Shown here: piece by piece, positions 22,101 through 35,384 of the stretch | Layout of the letters: each line of letters begins with the position of its first letter | How positions within the stretch are numbered: position 1 is the stretch's first letter | DNA from: Coturnix japonica | Taxonomy: Eukaryota > Chordata > Aves > Galliformes > Phasianidae | NCBI RefSeq assembly: GCF_001577835.2 | Contig: NC_029529.1 | Coordinates: 11,977,380-12,041,379, forward strand | Direction: 5' to 3' | Length of the DNA: 64,000 nt | Program-made: the position numbers and the translations under genes | The notes under the pieces: model-generated | What the model was told of the DNA's origin: nothing | Databases searched by the model: none | The model's input: the letters and a program-made list of their open reading frames with translations, nothing else

Positions 22101-25100
22101 TTAAAACAGCCACTTGTGCCTTCTGACGGAGCTCTGCAAAGCCTTCCAGGCAGGTCTTCTCCTCCAGATGCAACAGGATCTTTGCCAGCTCCACACTGAC
22201 CTGCTCAAAATGAGACAAAGGGAATCCCGTCACTGCAGGTGTTATCCTTCTCACAGGTTTTACAGTACCATCCACTTCCACTTCTAATGCTTTAGCACAG
22301 GGGGAATAACATAGGCCACAACACACCCTTTACTCACAAGGCAGAAATAACACATTAAGAACAATATCATCAAGATGGAATTCTCAAAACACAGAACAAA
22401 ACCCTAAGCTGATTTCTCTATCTACGTTCGCTTTCCACTTTGGCTTTTTGGACAATGCTAACATCATGAGATAGGAAGACATGTCACTACAATTCATGGC
22501 TTAAATCCCATTTCAGGTGTTCTCTGCCAGGTCATTGTGAGCAGTCATCATCTCAGCCTCTCTGTCCTAAGTTCCTTTCACTCAGGCTTTTAATCCTGAC
22601 AGTACAATCCTACCTGCTCCCTCATTAGTGAGCTACATTTGTGTGACTGGCAAGGTCTACTTGCAAACATTTGTATCTCAGTGCTGGAGCTGCTCAGTGC
22701 CACACTGCTGCCTTCACCTTTGCCTGCTTCTTTGTGCCCTGTAGCCTCAGCTCAAAAGAAACTATTGCTTTCCATTTCCCTTCCCAAGCTGAAAGCTCAC
22801 AATTCAGACACACAGTAGCAACACGGGTTGCTCTGCTGGGGAAACTAATCTCCTCACAAAGGCAAAAAGATAACCCTGTACCAGAGTCCCCTGGTAATTA
22901 TTAGCTCACACTGCTTCACCTCTCTTGCTGCTGCTGGATTCTTTCGAACCAAGCTCTCAAGAGCCTTGACAGCTTCTTCCCATTTGTCCAGATCTTCAGA
23001 ACCTGTCAGGGCTGCAGGCAAACAGAGGGCAGGTAAGATATTAATGGAATGGTTCTGCTCAGGTATATACCCCAACCTTCCTGTGACAGCAGTTTGTCTT
23101 TTTATAGGAAGGCAGAGCTGACCCAGCACACAACCAGCTCTAGGAGCCAGACTGCAGCTCTTTATGAGCAACAGTTCAGCACTTGAGCCCAGATAACTGA
23201 AAAATACAACTTCTCTGGATTGGCTCTGATAAAAACAAACCTAATGAGAGCACTCTCCCCAAAACAGTAAGAACAAGATGAAGACTCAGCCCCAAATCTC
23301 ACACCTTCAATACAGTCTCGAATATACACTGGAGCTTTAGTCTTCTTCAGTTCTTTATCCTCTGACATGTCATAAGGTATAAGGTCATCATCGCTGTAAG
23401 CAAATTAAAGGCAGGAGTTAGCCCATGTGGGAAGGCAATTCTTTGCCCAGCTAACCTCAAGGAAGTAAAGAAGCAGCACAAACACCACTGTTACACCACT
23501 ACTACTGCAATGCAGATCAGCATGGCTGAAGCCCACCCTGGGAAGCTGCATGAATGACTCAAAGCTCAATGAAGGAGCACTTCTAAGTGGATCTCCTGGC
23601 CAAGTGCAGGTAGGGATCAGGTGACCCAGAGGCACAAAGCTGATCCTTGAGATTCCTTTATATACTTGTAAAAAGCCAGGATAAGACAAGTCCAATGATA
23701 AAATGATAAAATATCAATAAATCCCAGAAATGTCTCATAAGCCAATCAATCCGAATGAGTACAATGGCTGTACCTGACAGTGGCTTTGCTCCAGCTATTG
23801 ACAAGCATTCTTGCATACAGTTTCCTACATGATGTCTGAATACCACTCAGCTGAACAAGGTCTGCTCCCTCGTTCTGCTAAGAACAAAATTTGCTCCCTT
23901 CTCTCCAAGTCTGCTCTTAAGAACCCACTATTTCTTTTCCATTTCCTACCAGCTTCTTGCCCCATACCTGTCAAGCTCAGCATCTGACTCTTCATCCGGC
24001 ATCACCTGAGTTGTTGCTGTAGGTGATTTCCTGTCACTTTCCAATACTGGTGGCAGTGCAGCATCTGTGTTCTCATTCCTGCTGTAAGCAATGAGAAACA
24101 ATAAAAGCAATACAGTGACAGTCTGTATTCTTCAGCAAAAAGCTATCAGTGCCATCAGAGCCCTGAAGCCTCAGTAGTGCAGCAAAATGGCTTGTGTGGA
24201 AGGGGAGGACAATGATCAACAAAAAAGGAATGAGAACTAAAAAGTTCACTATCAAACACCTCATCATTTCCAGCCACAGACCCTAAAGATGATCAAGGGA
24301 AAAAAGACATAAAATCAAACATAACTTTTCCAGTTACTCAGTACATTTTCTGTATTTGCTACATGGAAAGGAAGAGTAGCAACATCTTACTCATTGTCTG
24401 GAAGACCTGGGAGGACACCGAGCGGTGCGGTTTGTACCAGGAGGGACTTCAGTTCTCTTGCTTCATCATCTTCTTCATACTAGACATTGAGAACAAGCGT
24501 TACTGCACTGTAAGACGGCAGGCAAACCCAGCATGCAACACCTGACCCAGAGCTCTGCACTGTGCAGATGGGGTCCGGATCATCAGCTGAACACACATCA
24601 ATCCCTTTTGTTTCAATCACTACCAGCAATAATGTACTAAGCTGCAATGAGATCTGTGCCATGTGTAATCTTCCCCCCTGTATTTCATGGTAGCACTCGG
24701 TCAGACCTTGTCTCAATGTTATTTATAATCTTTAAAACATTTAATAAGCAGCAATGCAACAAGGTGAATGAATCAGGCTTTTAAAGAACAAATGGGATTT
24801 GGAAAAGGATGAGCATCGAGGGCCTTATCAACCCAGGCCATTCTATGAGTCTGTGATAATGTTCCAGCTCATCTGGCTTTAAACTTGTATTTCCTCTGTG
24901 CCCCACATACAAAGATAAGTTTCACCATAACCTTTACCTGAAACTTCAGGACGGGCCCATCCGTGTTTATCTTTGAACTAATGCTCTCTGCCACTATCAT
25001 CCCCAGACGCCGTATCTGTGGCAGGCTGCTGTCCAGGTGGCACTTCACACCCTCCATCATGCTCGTGAGAAGTTCTGCAGAACACAGACAGCACATAAAC

Positions 25101-28100
25101 AACGCCAGAGCTACATGTGTGCCTTAGAGGTCATCCAGTGAAGGGCAGAAAGGTAAGAAGGGCCTAAGCCAGCAGCTGCCAAAGAGAAAACAGGTTATAA
25201 CTCCAGCATCACGAGGCAATAAGAGGCCTCATGGAGTAGAACGAACTCCAGCCTGAAATGGACAAAACAGGTCATCCAAGTCAACCTTCCTACAAGTGAA
25301 AAACAAGGCCACACATCTTGTTTACCCACACACCGAAACAAGATCATCATCTCTTCCCAGTCAGACTTTCTGTTAAACACATCTGCTCCTCTTTGCTGCC
25401 AGCTCACCTTGTCTGCAGCTCTCTATTTCGGGTTCCTTCAGGTGAGAAAGGCAGATAAGGATGGCCTTACTAATATACTGCTGCTGCTCCACTGGGGAGT
25501 GTTTCACTGCACTGCTGCTGCCCCAGGTCTCCAACAGCTCCTGCAGCACCTGATTCAAAGTATAAATAGCTTTGTTTATCCAAACCAGCTTGAAACAGAT
25601 CTTTTATACATGTAAGTCAGAAGAGCAACAAGAGGGACTGAAGGAAGCCCCAAAACTCCCCACCACGTGGACACACTCATAGGGCAGAATTTTTTCCAAC
25701 CAGACACCTCACCAAAACCACGACTTAACCTCACCTTGATCAATAAGGCACGACGAAGACCATCCAGGGCCAGATAGCCAAGAAGATTCTGCAGCACTGC
25801 AGTCTGTAATGAGAACCACAGGTCTTGCTTTAGCTGGGCACAAAGTCAGCATCCAGCAGTGCTGAACATGTATGTTTATCGTGTTCAACTTCCCAACATG
25901 AAGGACTGGTTGGCAACATTCAAACAGAAAAGCTAATTAAAAATAAAAGTAAAAATAAAGAAGAACTAAAAAGCAACTCATGCAATTGCTGATGAAACAT
26001 ATGGAAAATCAGGACAGGAATACAGTACCTGTACCACCAAGACCAGACAAATACAGAACAGATTTGGAGCTCAACTAAATAAAACATAACCCAACAACAG
26101 CAAATTGGTACTGTGGGAAAGACTGGCACTGCTACGCTGCTGTTCAGCACAGAGCCCTTACCGTGTAGCCATATTGCAACAGCAGCATCTTCTGCGTCAC
26201 AACAAACTGAGCTTTCTTATTTTTCACAACCAGGTTCCCCAGCAACCGAGACAAGACATCTGCCCTAGCAAAACAACAGCAAAACATCAGGAATCTACGG
26301 AGTCATTGTCACACTGCCTATCATTACGTGGGATTCTTCGAGCAGCTATTTGCAATGAAGCAAACACCTCTAAATGTTAAGAGCCAGGCAGTGGTTGCAA
26401 ATAAGGTTTTTTTCATTGCATGTCCTGGCTCAGGTCTGTAAGGAACAGTGCAGGAACAGCTGAGGGGGAACAATCAGCAATTCTGCCCCTGGATCTCTCA
26501 GGAAATAGCACTGTAAGAAACTGACCACATGCCTGTGTGTGCCAGCATCTTTTCTGAGTATCCGTGGCAAAGTTCCAGCCTCTGCTCTGCCTCAGGGAGG
26601 AAAACAGAGTTCTTACCCCGGTGCTCTCTGGACAAAACCAAGGACCACTGCCTCCATCCAGCGGTCTGGCACACATTCAACCAACCGCCAGCATATTCTC
26701 TGCCAGATGCAGTCAGACTTGGTGAGATCTGTGAGGGGGGGCACCAAAACGCTCAGAATTTCCTCTGAAGCAGAAGAGAAAAGAGAGAAATACATCAGCT
26801 GGGCAGAACTGCTGCAATGGCACTCGAGGTCAGCTGCAGACATAAAGATCTTTACACACTTAATAGTTATGGCCCAAGTGGAAAGCTGAGGGGAAGGGCA
26901 GAAAGGTCACGTATTTTTGAGATATGAACACATCACACCTGTATGAGATGATAAAGGAGCATCACCACCTATCAGATCTGCAGCTGAGTGGCCTCAGAAA
27001 GCAGAGAGCAGCCTGTGCTGCAGCCTGACCCACAGAAAACCCTCAGAACTCCCAGGGCAGGTAGAACACTCACTTTGTCTCCCATGAACGCAGACCTTTC
27101 CCAGAATATGTGAAATGAAAGAGACGGAGCAATCCGAGCCACCTGGAATGAAGCAGATGGAAGCTTAACAAGATCATCACCAGCATCAACCAAAGGCAGC
27201 ACACACACCTACAAGGCCAGAAGTCTGAAAAGTCTCAAAAATTTCTTCTTTGGAGATATGACTTCAATCTCCCCCCACCTTAACCCGACTTCAGGTACAA
27301 ACCAACCCAACATTATCCATGTTGAGTTGGAGTGAGAGCACTGAAGTAGCTCAGTCCTGCTTCAGCACAACAGTGAGTGAACTACTGGTAGGTTCAGTGC
27401 TGGTCTTCCACATGCTTCATTCAGCACAGCTCACTGCTAAATGCTGGCAAGGGATGGGGATATTTTACAGCTCCCAGGACTGTGGCTTTCAGCAGGACTT
27501 TGAATGGACTTTTAATGGACTTGGTCTCATTCCTGGTATTTTATTCTTTTAAGCACAACGTACTTCACAATAGAAAATGACCTTAAGGCCCCACAACACC
27601 CGTTATCTACATCTCGAGCACCAACCGAGGGGTCCAGGCACAAAACACTCCAGAGGAGCCGCCTCTACGGCCCAGTCCTGCAGTCTCACCTCTGAGCGAA
27701 GCGGAGACGTTGTGCAGCACCTGGAGAACAGCGCTGCCCAGCAGAGGGAAATAGCGCTGCGGGAAGAACACGGCGGGGCTGCGGCCCTGGAGGCTGTTAC
27801 CGACCAGGTCGGGCAGACACACGATCCGAGCCAGCAGCGCGTCCTGCCGCTCGGCCGAGCCGGGCCGGGTGTGAGGCTGGCACAGCTCCCATATGAGCGC
27901 AGCCAGGCGGCCCCGCCGCAGGAACTGCTCCAGAACGTCGGGCAGCGCCGTCAGCTGCCAGCGGGGGCTACAGGAGGAGAGAGGCGGTGAGAGCCCGGCC
28001 CGCGGTACGGAGCTGTGTTATTACTGCCCCGCGGTACGGAGCTGTGCTAACACTGCCCCACCGTACGGAGCCGGGCGTGCGGCTGCTGAGGTATCACCGC

Positions 28101-28531
28101 TGCCCCGAGACAGCCCGACCCCGGCCGTGCTCCCGGCCGTGGTTGGGGGCAGCAGCTCACACAGTGTTGGTGCTTCGGCATCGCCCCGGCCCCGCCTGCC
28201 ATGGATCCCGCCATCCCCTCACTCCAACCCGCTCCGTGTCCCCGCTCCCCGCCCCGTGTCCCGGCACTGACCGCGCTCCGTCCATCCCGTCTGTCAGCGC
28301 ACACAGAGCGAGGTCGGGCGGCCCCTCCAGGAACAGGCTCCTCCACGGCCCAGCCGGTTCCTCCGGCCCCGCCGCCATGTTCCTCATGAAGGCTCCGAGC
28401 CGTGCCCGCTCCCTGTCCCCGATCTCCGCCTTATCCCCCATCTCACGCAGCGCGGCCCGCACGGCGCTCACCGCCTCCACCGCGGGGCACGGCCCGGCCG
28501 ACTGCAGAGCGCTCTGCAAGGCCGCCGCCAT
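16161..28531 (-). CDS. TELO2: TELO2, telomere length regulation protein TEL2 homolog
   Basis: TELO2 is the scaffold of the TTT complex (TELO2-TTI1-TTI2), which with HSP90 and R2TP folds PIKK kinases such as mTOR, ATM, ATR and SMG1. Coding exons from 5' to 3': 28531-28272, 27967-27690, 27142-27074, 26764-26617, 26264-26162, 25803-25735, 25549-25408, 25074-24938, 24479-24391, 24081-23968, 23393-23305, 23011-22920, 22200-22084, 21459-21388, 20834-20664, 19975-19884, 19711-19612, 19267-19203, 18586-18471 and 16264-16161. They sum to 2427 nt, 808 aa plus TAG (human about 837). Every phase agrees. Landmarks: [36 protein letters not shown], the conserved C-terminal half with [16 protein letters not shown] and [18 protein letters not shown]. 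An acidic DSDDD at residues 469-473 spans an exon junction and fits the CK2-phosphorylated motif that binds PIH1D1 of R2TP. An in-frame upstream ATG at 28574-28576 exists. I prefer 28531 because the [10 protein letters not shown] start fits the family length. Confidence 0.96.
24809..24861 (+). mobile_element. short CR1 tail fragment
   Basis: About 50 bp of CR1 3' end, with the AACCCAGGCCATTCTATGA block and a variant tail, in a TELO2 intron and opposite in strand to the gene. Confidence 0.7.
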
Positions 28532-28620
28532 GATGGACGGCACGCCCACTTCCGGCCGCCGCCGTGCGGGGACCAATGGCGGAGCCGCAAGAAGCCCCGC
28601 CCACTGTGCTCTTAAAGGCG
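27690..28620. promoter_or_regulatory. CpG island over TELO2 exons 1-2
   Basis: Dense CpG spans TELO2 exon 2, intron 1, exon 1 and about 90 bp upstream of the start codon. This makes it the likely TELO2 promoter. The distal RNPS1 poly(A) signal lies just beyond its upstream edge. Confidence 0.7.
28002..28072. repeat. 29-bp tandem repeat in TELO2 intron 1
   Basis: Two full units (28002-28030 and 28031-28059) share GCGGTACGGAGCTGTG at the start and end in ACTGCCCC. A partial third unit follows to about 28072. The array sits in the 304-bp CpG-rich first intron of TELO2. Confidence 0.85.
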
Positions 28621-28649
28621 CAGGAGCCCCGATTTCTCAACCCTACTGC

Positions 28650-28655
28650 TTTATT
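28650..28655 (-). terminator. RNPS1 distal poly(A) signal
   Basis: An AATAAA lies about 850 bp past the RNPS1 stop and only about 120 bp upstream of the TELO2 start codon. A proximal AATAAA at 29451-29456, about 50 bp after the stop, could give a much shorter 3' UTR. Usage is not determinable from sequence. Confidence 0.65.
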
Positions 28656-29506
28656 CGAGTCGCTCGTCCTACACAAGTACAAACACAACGCGGCCCCGAA
28701 GGCTACAAAGTCATACAAAACGACACGAAAATAAAGAAAAAACAACAAAAAGACTTTATAGGATCGACTGTACAACAGGTGGTTGGTTCTCTGCCTTTCC
28801 CCAGGCAGCAGCACGGCCTCAAGCCCCCCCTCTGCCTTGCAGTGGTTGCCCATCAGTTGCTAATGGGATTTGTAAAGCAGAACAATCGCATTGTTTCCTT
28901 ATGGGACCGAGTGGGGCAGCAGCTACAAACCCGCTGGTAAGATTCGCAGCGTTCAGCAGGGTGCAGCATCAACCAGGAGCACTGCAGGACATCAATGGGC
29001 ACAAACGACTCATTATTTGGGACTGGGAATAAAGCAGCAGCTCAAGGATCAGGTCTGTGATCAGGTTTGTGATCTGTTCGAGCCGCTCAGTCCCAGCCCT
29101 GAGGCTCCCTGTCCCGTTCTGCAGCGTTTCCAAACAGCTCGAGATCGATACGCTCACCCTTACAGCACACAAAGCATTGTGAACTCACTGGACAAAGGGG
29201 CCAGAGCAGCCCCGCACAACCAGCACAGGACACGGTGGGTTTATAGCCGGGAAAAAACAAAACTAAAACATAAAAATCGAGGCTGTTTGTCAATAATGCC
29301 AATTCAATGCCAGGAAACTTCCAAGCCCCGCAGCAGAGGCTGCCCAATGGCCGGGAGCTGCTGCCGTCTCCTCTCTGTTACCTCCACTGCATCCTCTCTC
29401 TCCCCCTCTCTCCCTTCCTCTCCTAGACCCATTATAAAAAAGGTACAATATTTATTTTCGCGGAATTTAAGTTAAAAAATAAAAAGCTGTCCATTCTTTT
29501 TTTGCT

Positions 29507-32500
29507 TTATCGTGACGAGTTGGAGCTGGAGCGGCTGCGGTGGCGCCTTCGTCCCGGAGACCTGGACCGCGAGCGCCGGCGAACAGGAGACCTGCGGCGC
29601 GGGGAGCGAGACCTGGCAGGAGGAGGAGAAAGTTCCTGTCAGGGCACAGGGAGCAGCTCCAGGAAGGTCACCTCACCTGCCACCTCTGCTCATTGATTCC
29701 TTTCGCCCCCTTATAAACCACTGTGAAAGATCCGACAGACAGCAAACCGCAGGAAGCAAAAGGGCAACTTAAACAGCAAGATCCCAGCAGGGATTTTCTA
29801 GCTACCACCCTCTGCTTCACAGCTTGAAAGGCTGCTTCATATCCAAAGAATAGACAAGAATCTTATTTTCTGCTTCACACAAAACAAACAAGTTTGTTCT
29901 AAGTCAGACTCTCCTCGATCTGAAAGGTTCATCTGAGACTTTGGCTCCTGAAATATTGTTCAGTATTGACACAGCTCACACAGCACCACAGACACTTCTC
30001 ACAGGAAGCTCAGCTCTAAAGATAAAGTGCTACAATTAGTCTGTACAGCCACCAGTGTGACACCAAGGTCCCAGGAATGGAATATTAAGAACAATCTGAG
30101 TTCAACTGACACCCAGAAGGTGACTGCTTTGTTTTGAACTGTCATTTGGAGTGGACAATCAACTCCAATGAGACGAAGCTGTCCTGGCACTGGGACTTCA
30201 TGACAAATTCTTGTTACAACAAGAAGGAAATAAGAAATGCCACAGCTCTCACCTTCTCCTCATGCGAGGGGGTGACCTGCGCCACATGGGGGGTGGGGGC
30301 AGCATCCTCCTGGGGGGGCTGAAGCGCCGAGGCGGCGGTCTGGGCCGTGGTGCCAGTACAGCTGTGGCAGTGATCTCCTGCCCATCGATCTGCCCTGTTC
30401 AGAAAGTCACAAAAATAAAGTTAGTGTTTGCCAGCACCAACAAACCAAGTGACAGCGATTCACAGCTCTGACACAAGCAGCACGACCCCGTGCTCCTATT
30501 TCCACTACACTCTGAAGTTATACTGACCAAACCACACACACACCAGACTTCTTCACCAAGTATCCCACCAGACATGGATCAGGAAGGATTTTCACAAAGA
30601 TTTAAATGATATTTTGTTTGGAAAAAAAAAACAAAACTATCATTTTAATAGTTCTGTATTTTCTTTTCAACCTGTCCTGAGACCATACAAAAGCCCCTCT
30701 GGGCTGAAAACAGAATGACAGCACGTCAGATCAGTTCCCCAAAAGGCAGCCCATCATCTCCATCTCATTTTCACATCAAATCCAAAAACTTCTTTCAAAG
30801 CACTCAGCCTCCTTGCAGCATTTGACACCTACCTCCATCCATGTGTTTCAGGGCTTTCTCAGCATCATCTGGGTTCTCAAACTCCACATAAGCGTAGCCT
30901 TTAGAGAGGTGTGGATTTAGCCTGTCAACTGGCATGTCAATCATTTTAATCTTTCCATAAGTGGAAAAAATTTCCATGATGTGATCCTGCCAAAAAAGAG
31001 CAGAACTTAAGGATGTACAGCACTATCACTGAGCAGCTCTGGCTGGTACAGAGCACACAGCACCACATCAGCTTTGAATCAATGCCACCTGCAGGAGATA
31101 TATTCCACTGATCAGGTGTGGAAAGGACACTGAGATTACCACATCCTCTACTGACATCTATGTCTGTTTCACTTCAGATCACTCTAATCCTTAACAGAAT
31201 TACTGGCTGAACACCACCACAGGCTACAAAAGCTGCACTAGTGTAAAAACCTTCCTGGGGACCTTAGGAAAGTGAAGTTGTGTCCTCACTTAGAAAGTCT
31301 TAAGGTGCAATTCTTAATATTGTGTTTTTAAATAGCATTTTTTCAGCACCCTAAACTTGTATTTCTGCAGACCTTTAAACTACATTCTAGCAAAGACAAC
31401 TCCAGCCAGTCCAGCTCTCCTGAAGCTCCTTTTGGTGAACCCCCCAGGTGTCCTTAATGCCTCCCAGGTGATTTCTACTGCTGTACTGACTTCTACAGCT
31501 TTCTTCCTAGGAAGGTGGAGCTCTCGGGTACCAATAAGGCAGACAGAACTTTTAACACTACTGAATTACACAAGCCCACAGTTAATTTGACTTGAGGAAG
31601 TTCTACTGAAGCATTCCACGCTCATCAGTTTGGACACAAAGCAAGCATTTCCAACAGCAATGTGCTGGCAGTACACCAGCAACAAAACAAACCTTGAAGG
31701 CTTTAAAAAAAGCCACCAACACACGCCCACAGGGGTGCACCTGCGTGGCATTACAGGAGAACATGCCATTACCTTGGTGACGTTTCTAGTGAGCCTCCCA
31801 ACGTGCACTTTTGTAGGTCTGGGTGATGGGCTGCGCCGCTTCCGCTCCTTTTCATCTCTCTTCGGTGGCTTGGACCTGATTTGGACATGAAAACATTCAC
31901 AGTTTTCAGGGGAAACAAGACGACAAGAACTAGAAGCTGGCATCCATTTTGACTGCCATTAATAGAAACATGCCTGTTCTAACAAAATTCACATCTCTAA
32001 GTTACGGAGAATGCAGACCATCCTTGGTAAAAATCTGTTTGATCACAACCTTGTATTGCACAAGGAACCTGCTCTGTAGGAATTCCTAAAGACAACATGA
32101 ACTCACTTGGAGCGGGACCGCCTCCTGTTGTCATGTCTCCGTCGGGACGGACTGGGGGATCCAGAGGAGCTGCTGGAACTTGAACTGCGTGAGGTGCTGG
32201 AGCTCCCAGAGCGGCTTGAGGCAGAAGAGGAGCTCGAGCCACTGCTGGAACCAGTGCTGGAACTGGATCCTGAGCTGGAAGTGGAGCTGGAGCGGGACCT
32301 GGTAAAGGAAGCAAAACATGAGTGGAATACCCAGAAAAAGAATGGCTGAAGCTCTTCTCCTGGTAGACAGAAAGCAACTGCAAGTTACAGCAATGAAAAC
32401 CGACTCTCCATAGCTCACTAATTCCACCATACTTCACAACGGTCAAAACCCCTTCCTTTAATCTTTCCATTGTGACCAATGCAATTCAAAGGTTGTGTAA

Positions 32501-33128
32501 ATCTGAGCCGTGTGGAAGTCAGCAAAAGGTGGCTCTGAAAACATGTATTTGTTACTGCCTGTAATGGTAGCTACCTGGTGCTGCTACTCCCACTGGAAGC
32601 ACTGCGCCTTTTGCGCGTCTTGTCCCGACCACGATCCTTTTCACCCGATTCCTTAGTGGCTGCTTTGTCCTTGGATCGGTCCTTTGATTTCTCTTCAGAC
32701 CTATCCTTGCGTTTGGTTGGTGAGGGAGCCCTTCAAGAATACATGGCAGAAGGGATTGTTTAATATGGAAAACACACTCAAACAAGGAACAGAACAGCAA
32801 CACAAAACACTGAACTTTAAATGTAATTGAAGACACCAAAAGAGCAGAGTTAAAGCATTAGGTAAGTTCGAGCTTTTTAGGAAAAAGGAAAATGTGTTAC
32901 ATTGCAGAGTAGCAGCTTTGCGGACAGCAGGTCCAGCACACAGAACTTACTGTCATGTGTAAGTTCACCCACAGAGATATTTTCAACTCCTTACCCTCAC
33001 TGGGAAAGCCCCAGTACCCTACAGCATCCCCGCTTCCAGCAGGCCTTGAAAATCTGGAATGATTACCTAGTGCTGGATTTTTTGTTATTTTCTTTAAGAC
33101 CCAGCAAACTCTTCTTTTTAATTCCCAT
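29507..33128 (-). CDS. RNPS1: RNPS1, RNA-binding protein with serine-rich domain 1
   Basis: RNPS1 is a nuclear splicing activator and a peripheral exon-junction-complex factor (ASAP/PSAP). Coding exons: 33128-33067, 32730-32575, 32298-32107, 31875-31773, 30986-30833, 30394-30253 and 29612-29507 (stop TAA), 915 nt or 304 aa (human 305). Order of parts: basic N-terminus (KKKSLLGLKENNKKSST), a Ser-rich tract at about residues 73-136, an RRM at about 159-238 with RNP2-like VHVGRL (160-165) and RNP1 KGYAYVEF (200-207), then a Pro/Arg region (PPPRRFSPPRRMLPPPPMW) and a C-terminal RS tail ending RSSSNSSR. Phases agree throughout. The start ATG follows TTA directly after the exon's acceptor. The first exon supplies in-frame codons without an ATG, so the human-like MDLSG start (from memory) appears absent here. 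It is transcribed in tandem with TELO2. Confidence 0.96.
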
Positions 33129-35384
33129 TAACTCTGTTTCCCCTTCAGAGGTATCCAAAGCAAAACAGGCCTCACTTGTGCCAAATCTCAGTTCTAACCC
33201 CTTGCTTCTGAGAAGTGACCCCTAATTGAAAGCAACAGAGCAGCCAAGTGACAAGGTAAGAGTGTTCAGAAACAAGATGAACAGACACAGAAGAGCAGAG
33301 CTGCTGTGCACCAGTGGCAGCACACCAGAGGACAAGTGTGTTCTCCAGGGCACTGCAGCCAGGCACAGCACTGCATGGCAGTTACATCCAGCCCCTGGGC
33401 CAGCTCAACCTTCATGGAATACAGACCTGTATGCGTGTTTAAAGTTACAAATTGTGATATTCACAGAAGTACAAAAGACCCTCGCTATGTGCTCCCCTTG
33501 AAGGCACACAGAGGACATTCATCTCCTACACACGGCACACATGCAGCTCCTGCCTCTTGACAACATCCTCATCTCCAGAGGAAGCTCTGGTTTCTTCCAT
33601 AGTCACCCTGTGCAGCAAAGCACATGCTTGGCAGGAAGAGATGGCTGCTGAGTAACAATATAGGCTGGTTCATTGAGCAACAGAGATCAGTATATTAGTT
33701 TGAGGAGCAATATATTAATTCAGCAAAAGGAATCAATGAGCACTAGTCCTAAAACTCTCCACTTCTGCTTTGCCTGGTGTGTGATCAGCCTTGTTTTCTC
33801 TCAATTCCCCTTCATAAGCAGCACTGGAGTCACGACAGACCACTGGTCATTGTATTTCACCAGGGGCAAGGACGCTTTCCTTGGATTTCCACACACGTTG
33901 TTTTGGAAGTTGCCCATTATGGCCTAAGAAGCAATGGACGTTTGCAAAATTGGGGAAAACCAGCTCCAGGTGAATCAAAAATGTCAGTGATGGAACTGAT
34001 GGTGGAAAAATGGGGACAAAGTAAGTGGGCATACAACCAGCAACCACCCTCAGTGTAACTGTGCATGCCCAGAGGAACACGAACATACATTAATGAGTTA
34101 TTGGAAGAGAATGAACGTGTGTGCCAGTGTGCTGCATGTGTAACTATTAACTGTTTACATGTAAAACCTGAACTCTGACAGCTCAATTCCAAACATTTCC
34201 TATGAGAGGGCTGCATCTATCACATACTCTAATGATCACCCAGTTCCACCTCTCTGCAAGATGGGAAGTGAGAGCTCAGAAGCCCAACAAGTGCTTTGCT
34301 AATGTCCTGCCTGCTGCTGGAGAGCTGGGAAGAGCTGCATGTAAACAGCACCATCAGCAGCACTCCTGTGTGCACCCACAGGGCTGGCACTTACCAGACT
34401 AAACAGCCAAATGCTGCTTACACATCCAGCAACCTCCTGTGAAAGGCTGCTTTTAGGCAGCCCTTAAGGTAACCAGTGTTCTTCTTTCACCCAATGAACA
34501 CAGACCTTTCCCAGGACAGTTTTAGTTGGAAAGATCAGCCTGGGAGATGCAGCCTCTGGGCACTTTCACTTGTAGGTGCTCAGGCATTCACTAAAACACA
34601 CCTCCATAAAGAATAACACCGCAGCATGAGCACATTAAAACAACACAAGGAACTTCTAAGCAACATCCACCCTTCCAAGAATGGAAACCAAACCCGACAT
34701 CCCCAACATCTCAGTGTCTGTGCAGCACCCAGCCCAGCCCAGCCGGCCTCGGGGCACTCTATTAAGCTGCCCATTCCCTGCACACAGTCAGCTATGAGAC
34801 CTATTCTTACAGAGAGCTGCAGCCAAGGCAACGACCTGGGCTCTCCCTCAGCCTTCCTGCAGGGCAGGCGCGCCCTGCAACGGCAGCTTGTTTATAGTTA
34901 TATGAACAACAACTATAGCAAAGTTTTCCTCGCGTGATTTAAGGTCAGCCCGCTCGGCAGCTCCTCTCAACGCCCCCGGCCCAGCTCATGGCAGCGCGGG
35001 GCCCAGAGCGGCCGGGGCTCAGCCGCTCTCAGGCTGCGGAACGACGCCGGGCACAGCGAGACCCGCGGGTCGCTCCCGACTCGCTGCTCTGCCGCTGCCG
35101 GGCGCCGGGACCACCAGGCCCCAACTCCGCTGCAGGCCTCAGCCCCGGCTCCGCCCCGGCCCGGCCTCCCGCCTTCCTCCCCGCCCCCGGTAGGCCGCGG
35201 CGCCATCCCTATCCCCCGCGTCCATCCATATCCCCTCCGTCGGCTCCCGCCCGCTCCCCTGGGCAGCCCCGAGATGCGGCGGTGCCGCCCCGAAGCGGCG
35301 GCGGGGCGGATGGAGGCGGATGGAGGCGGATGAAAGGCCGATGGCGGCCGATGGCCGCACGGCGCTCAGCCCCAACACACTCAC

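Noticed and set aside
27987-28940. 317-codon open frame on the + strand
   Set aside because: It is antisense to the TELO2 first exon and the RNPS1 3' UTR within a CpG island, with no conserved content.
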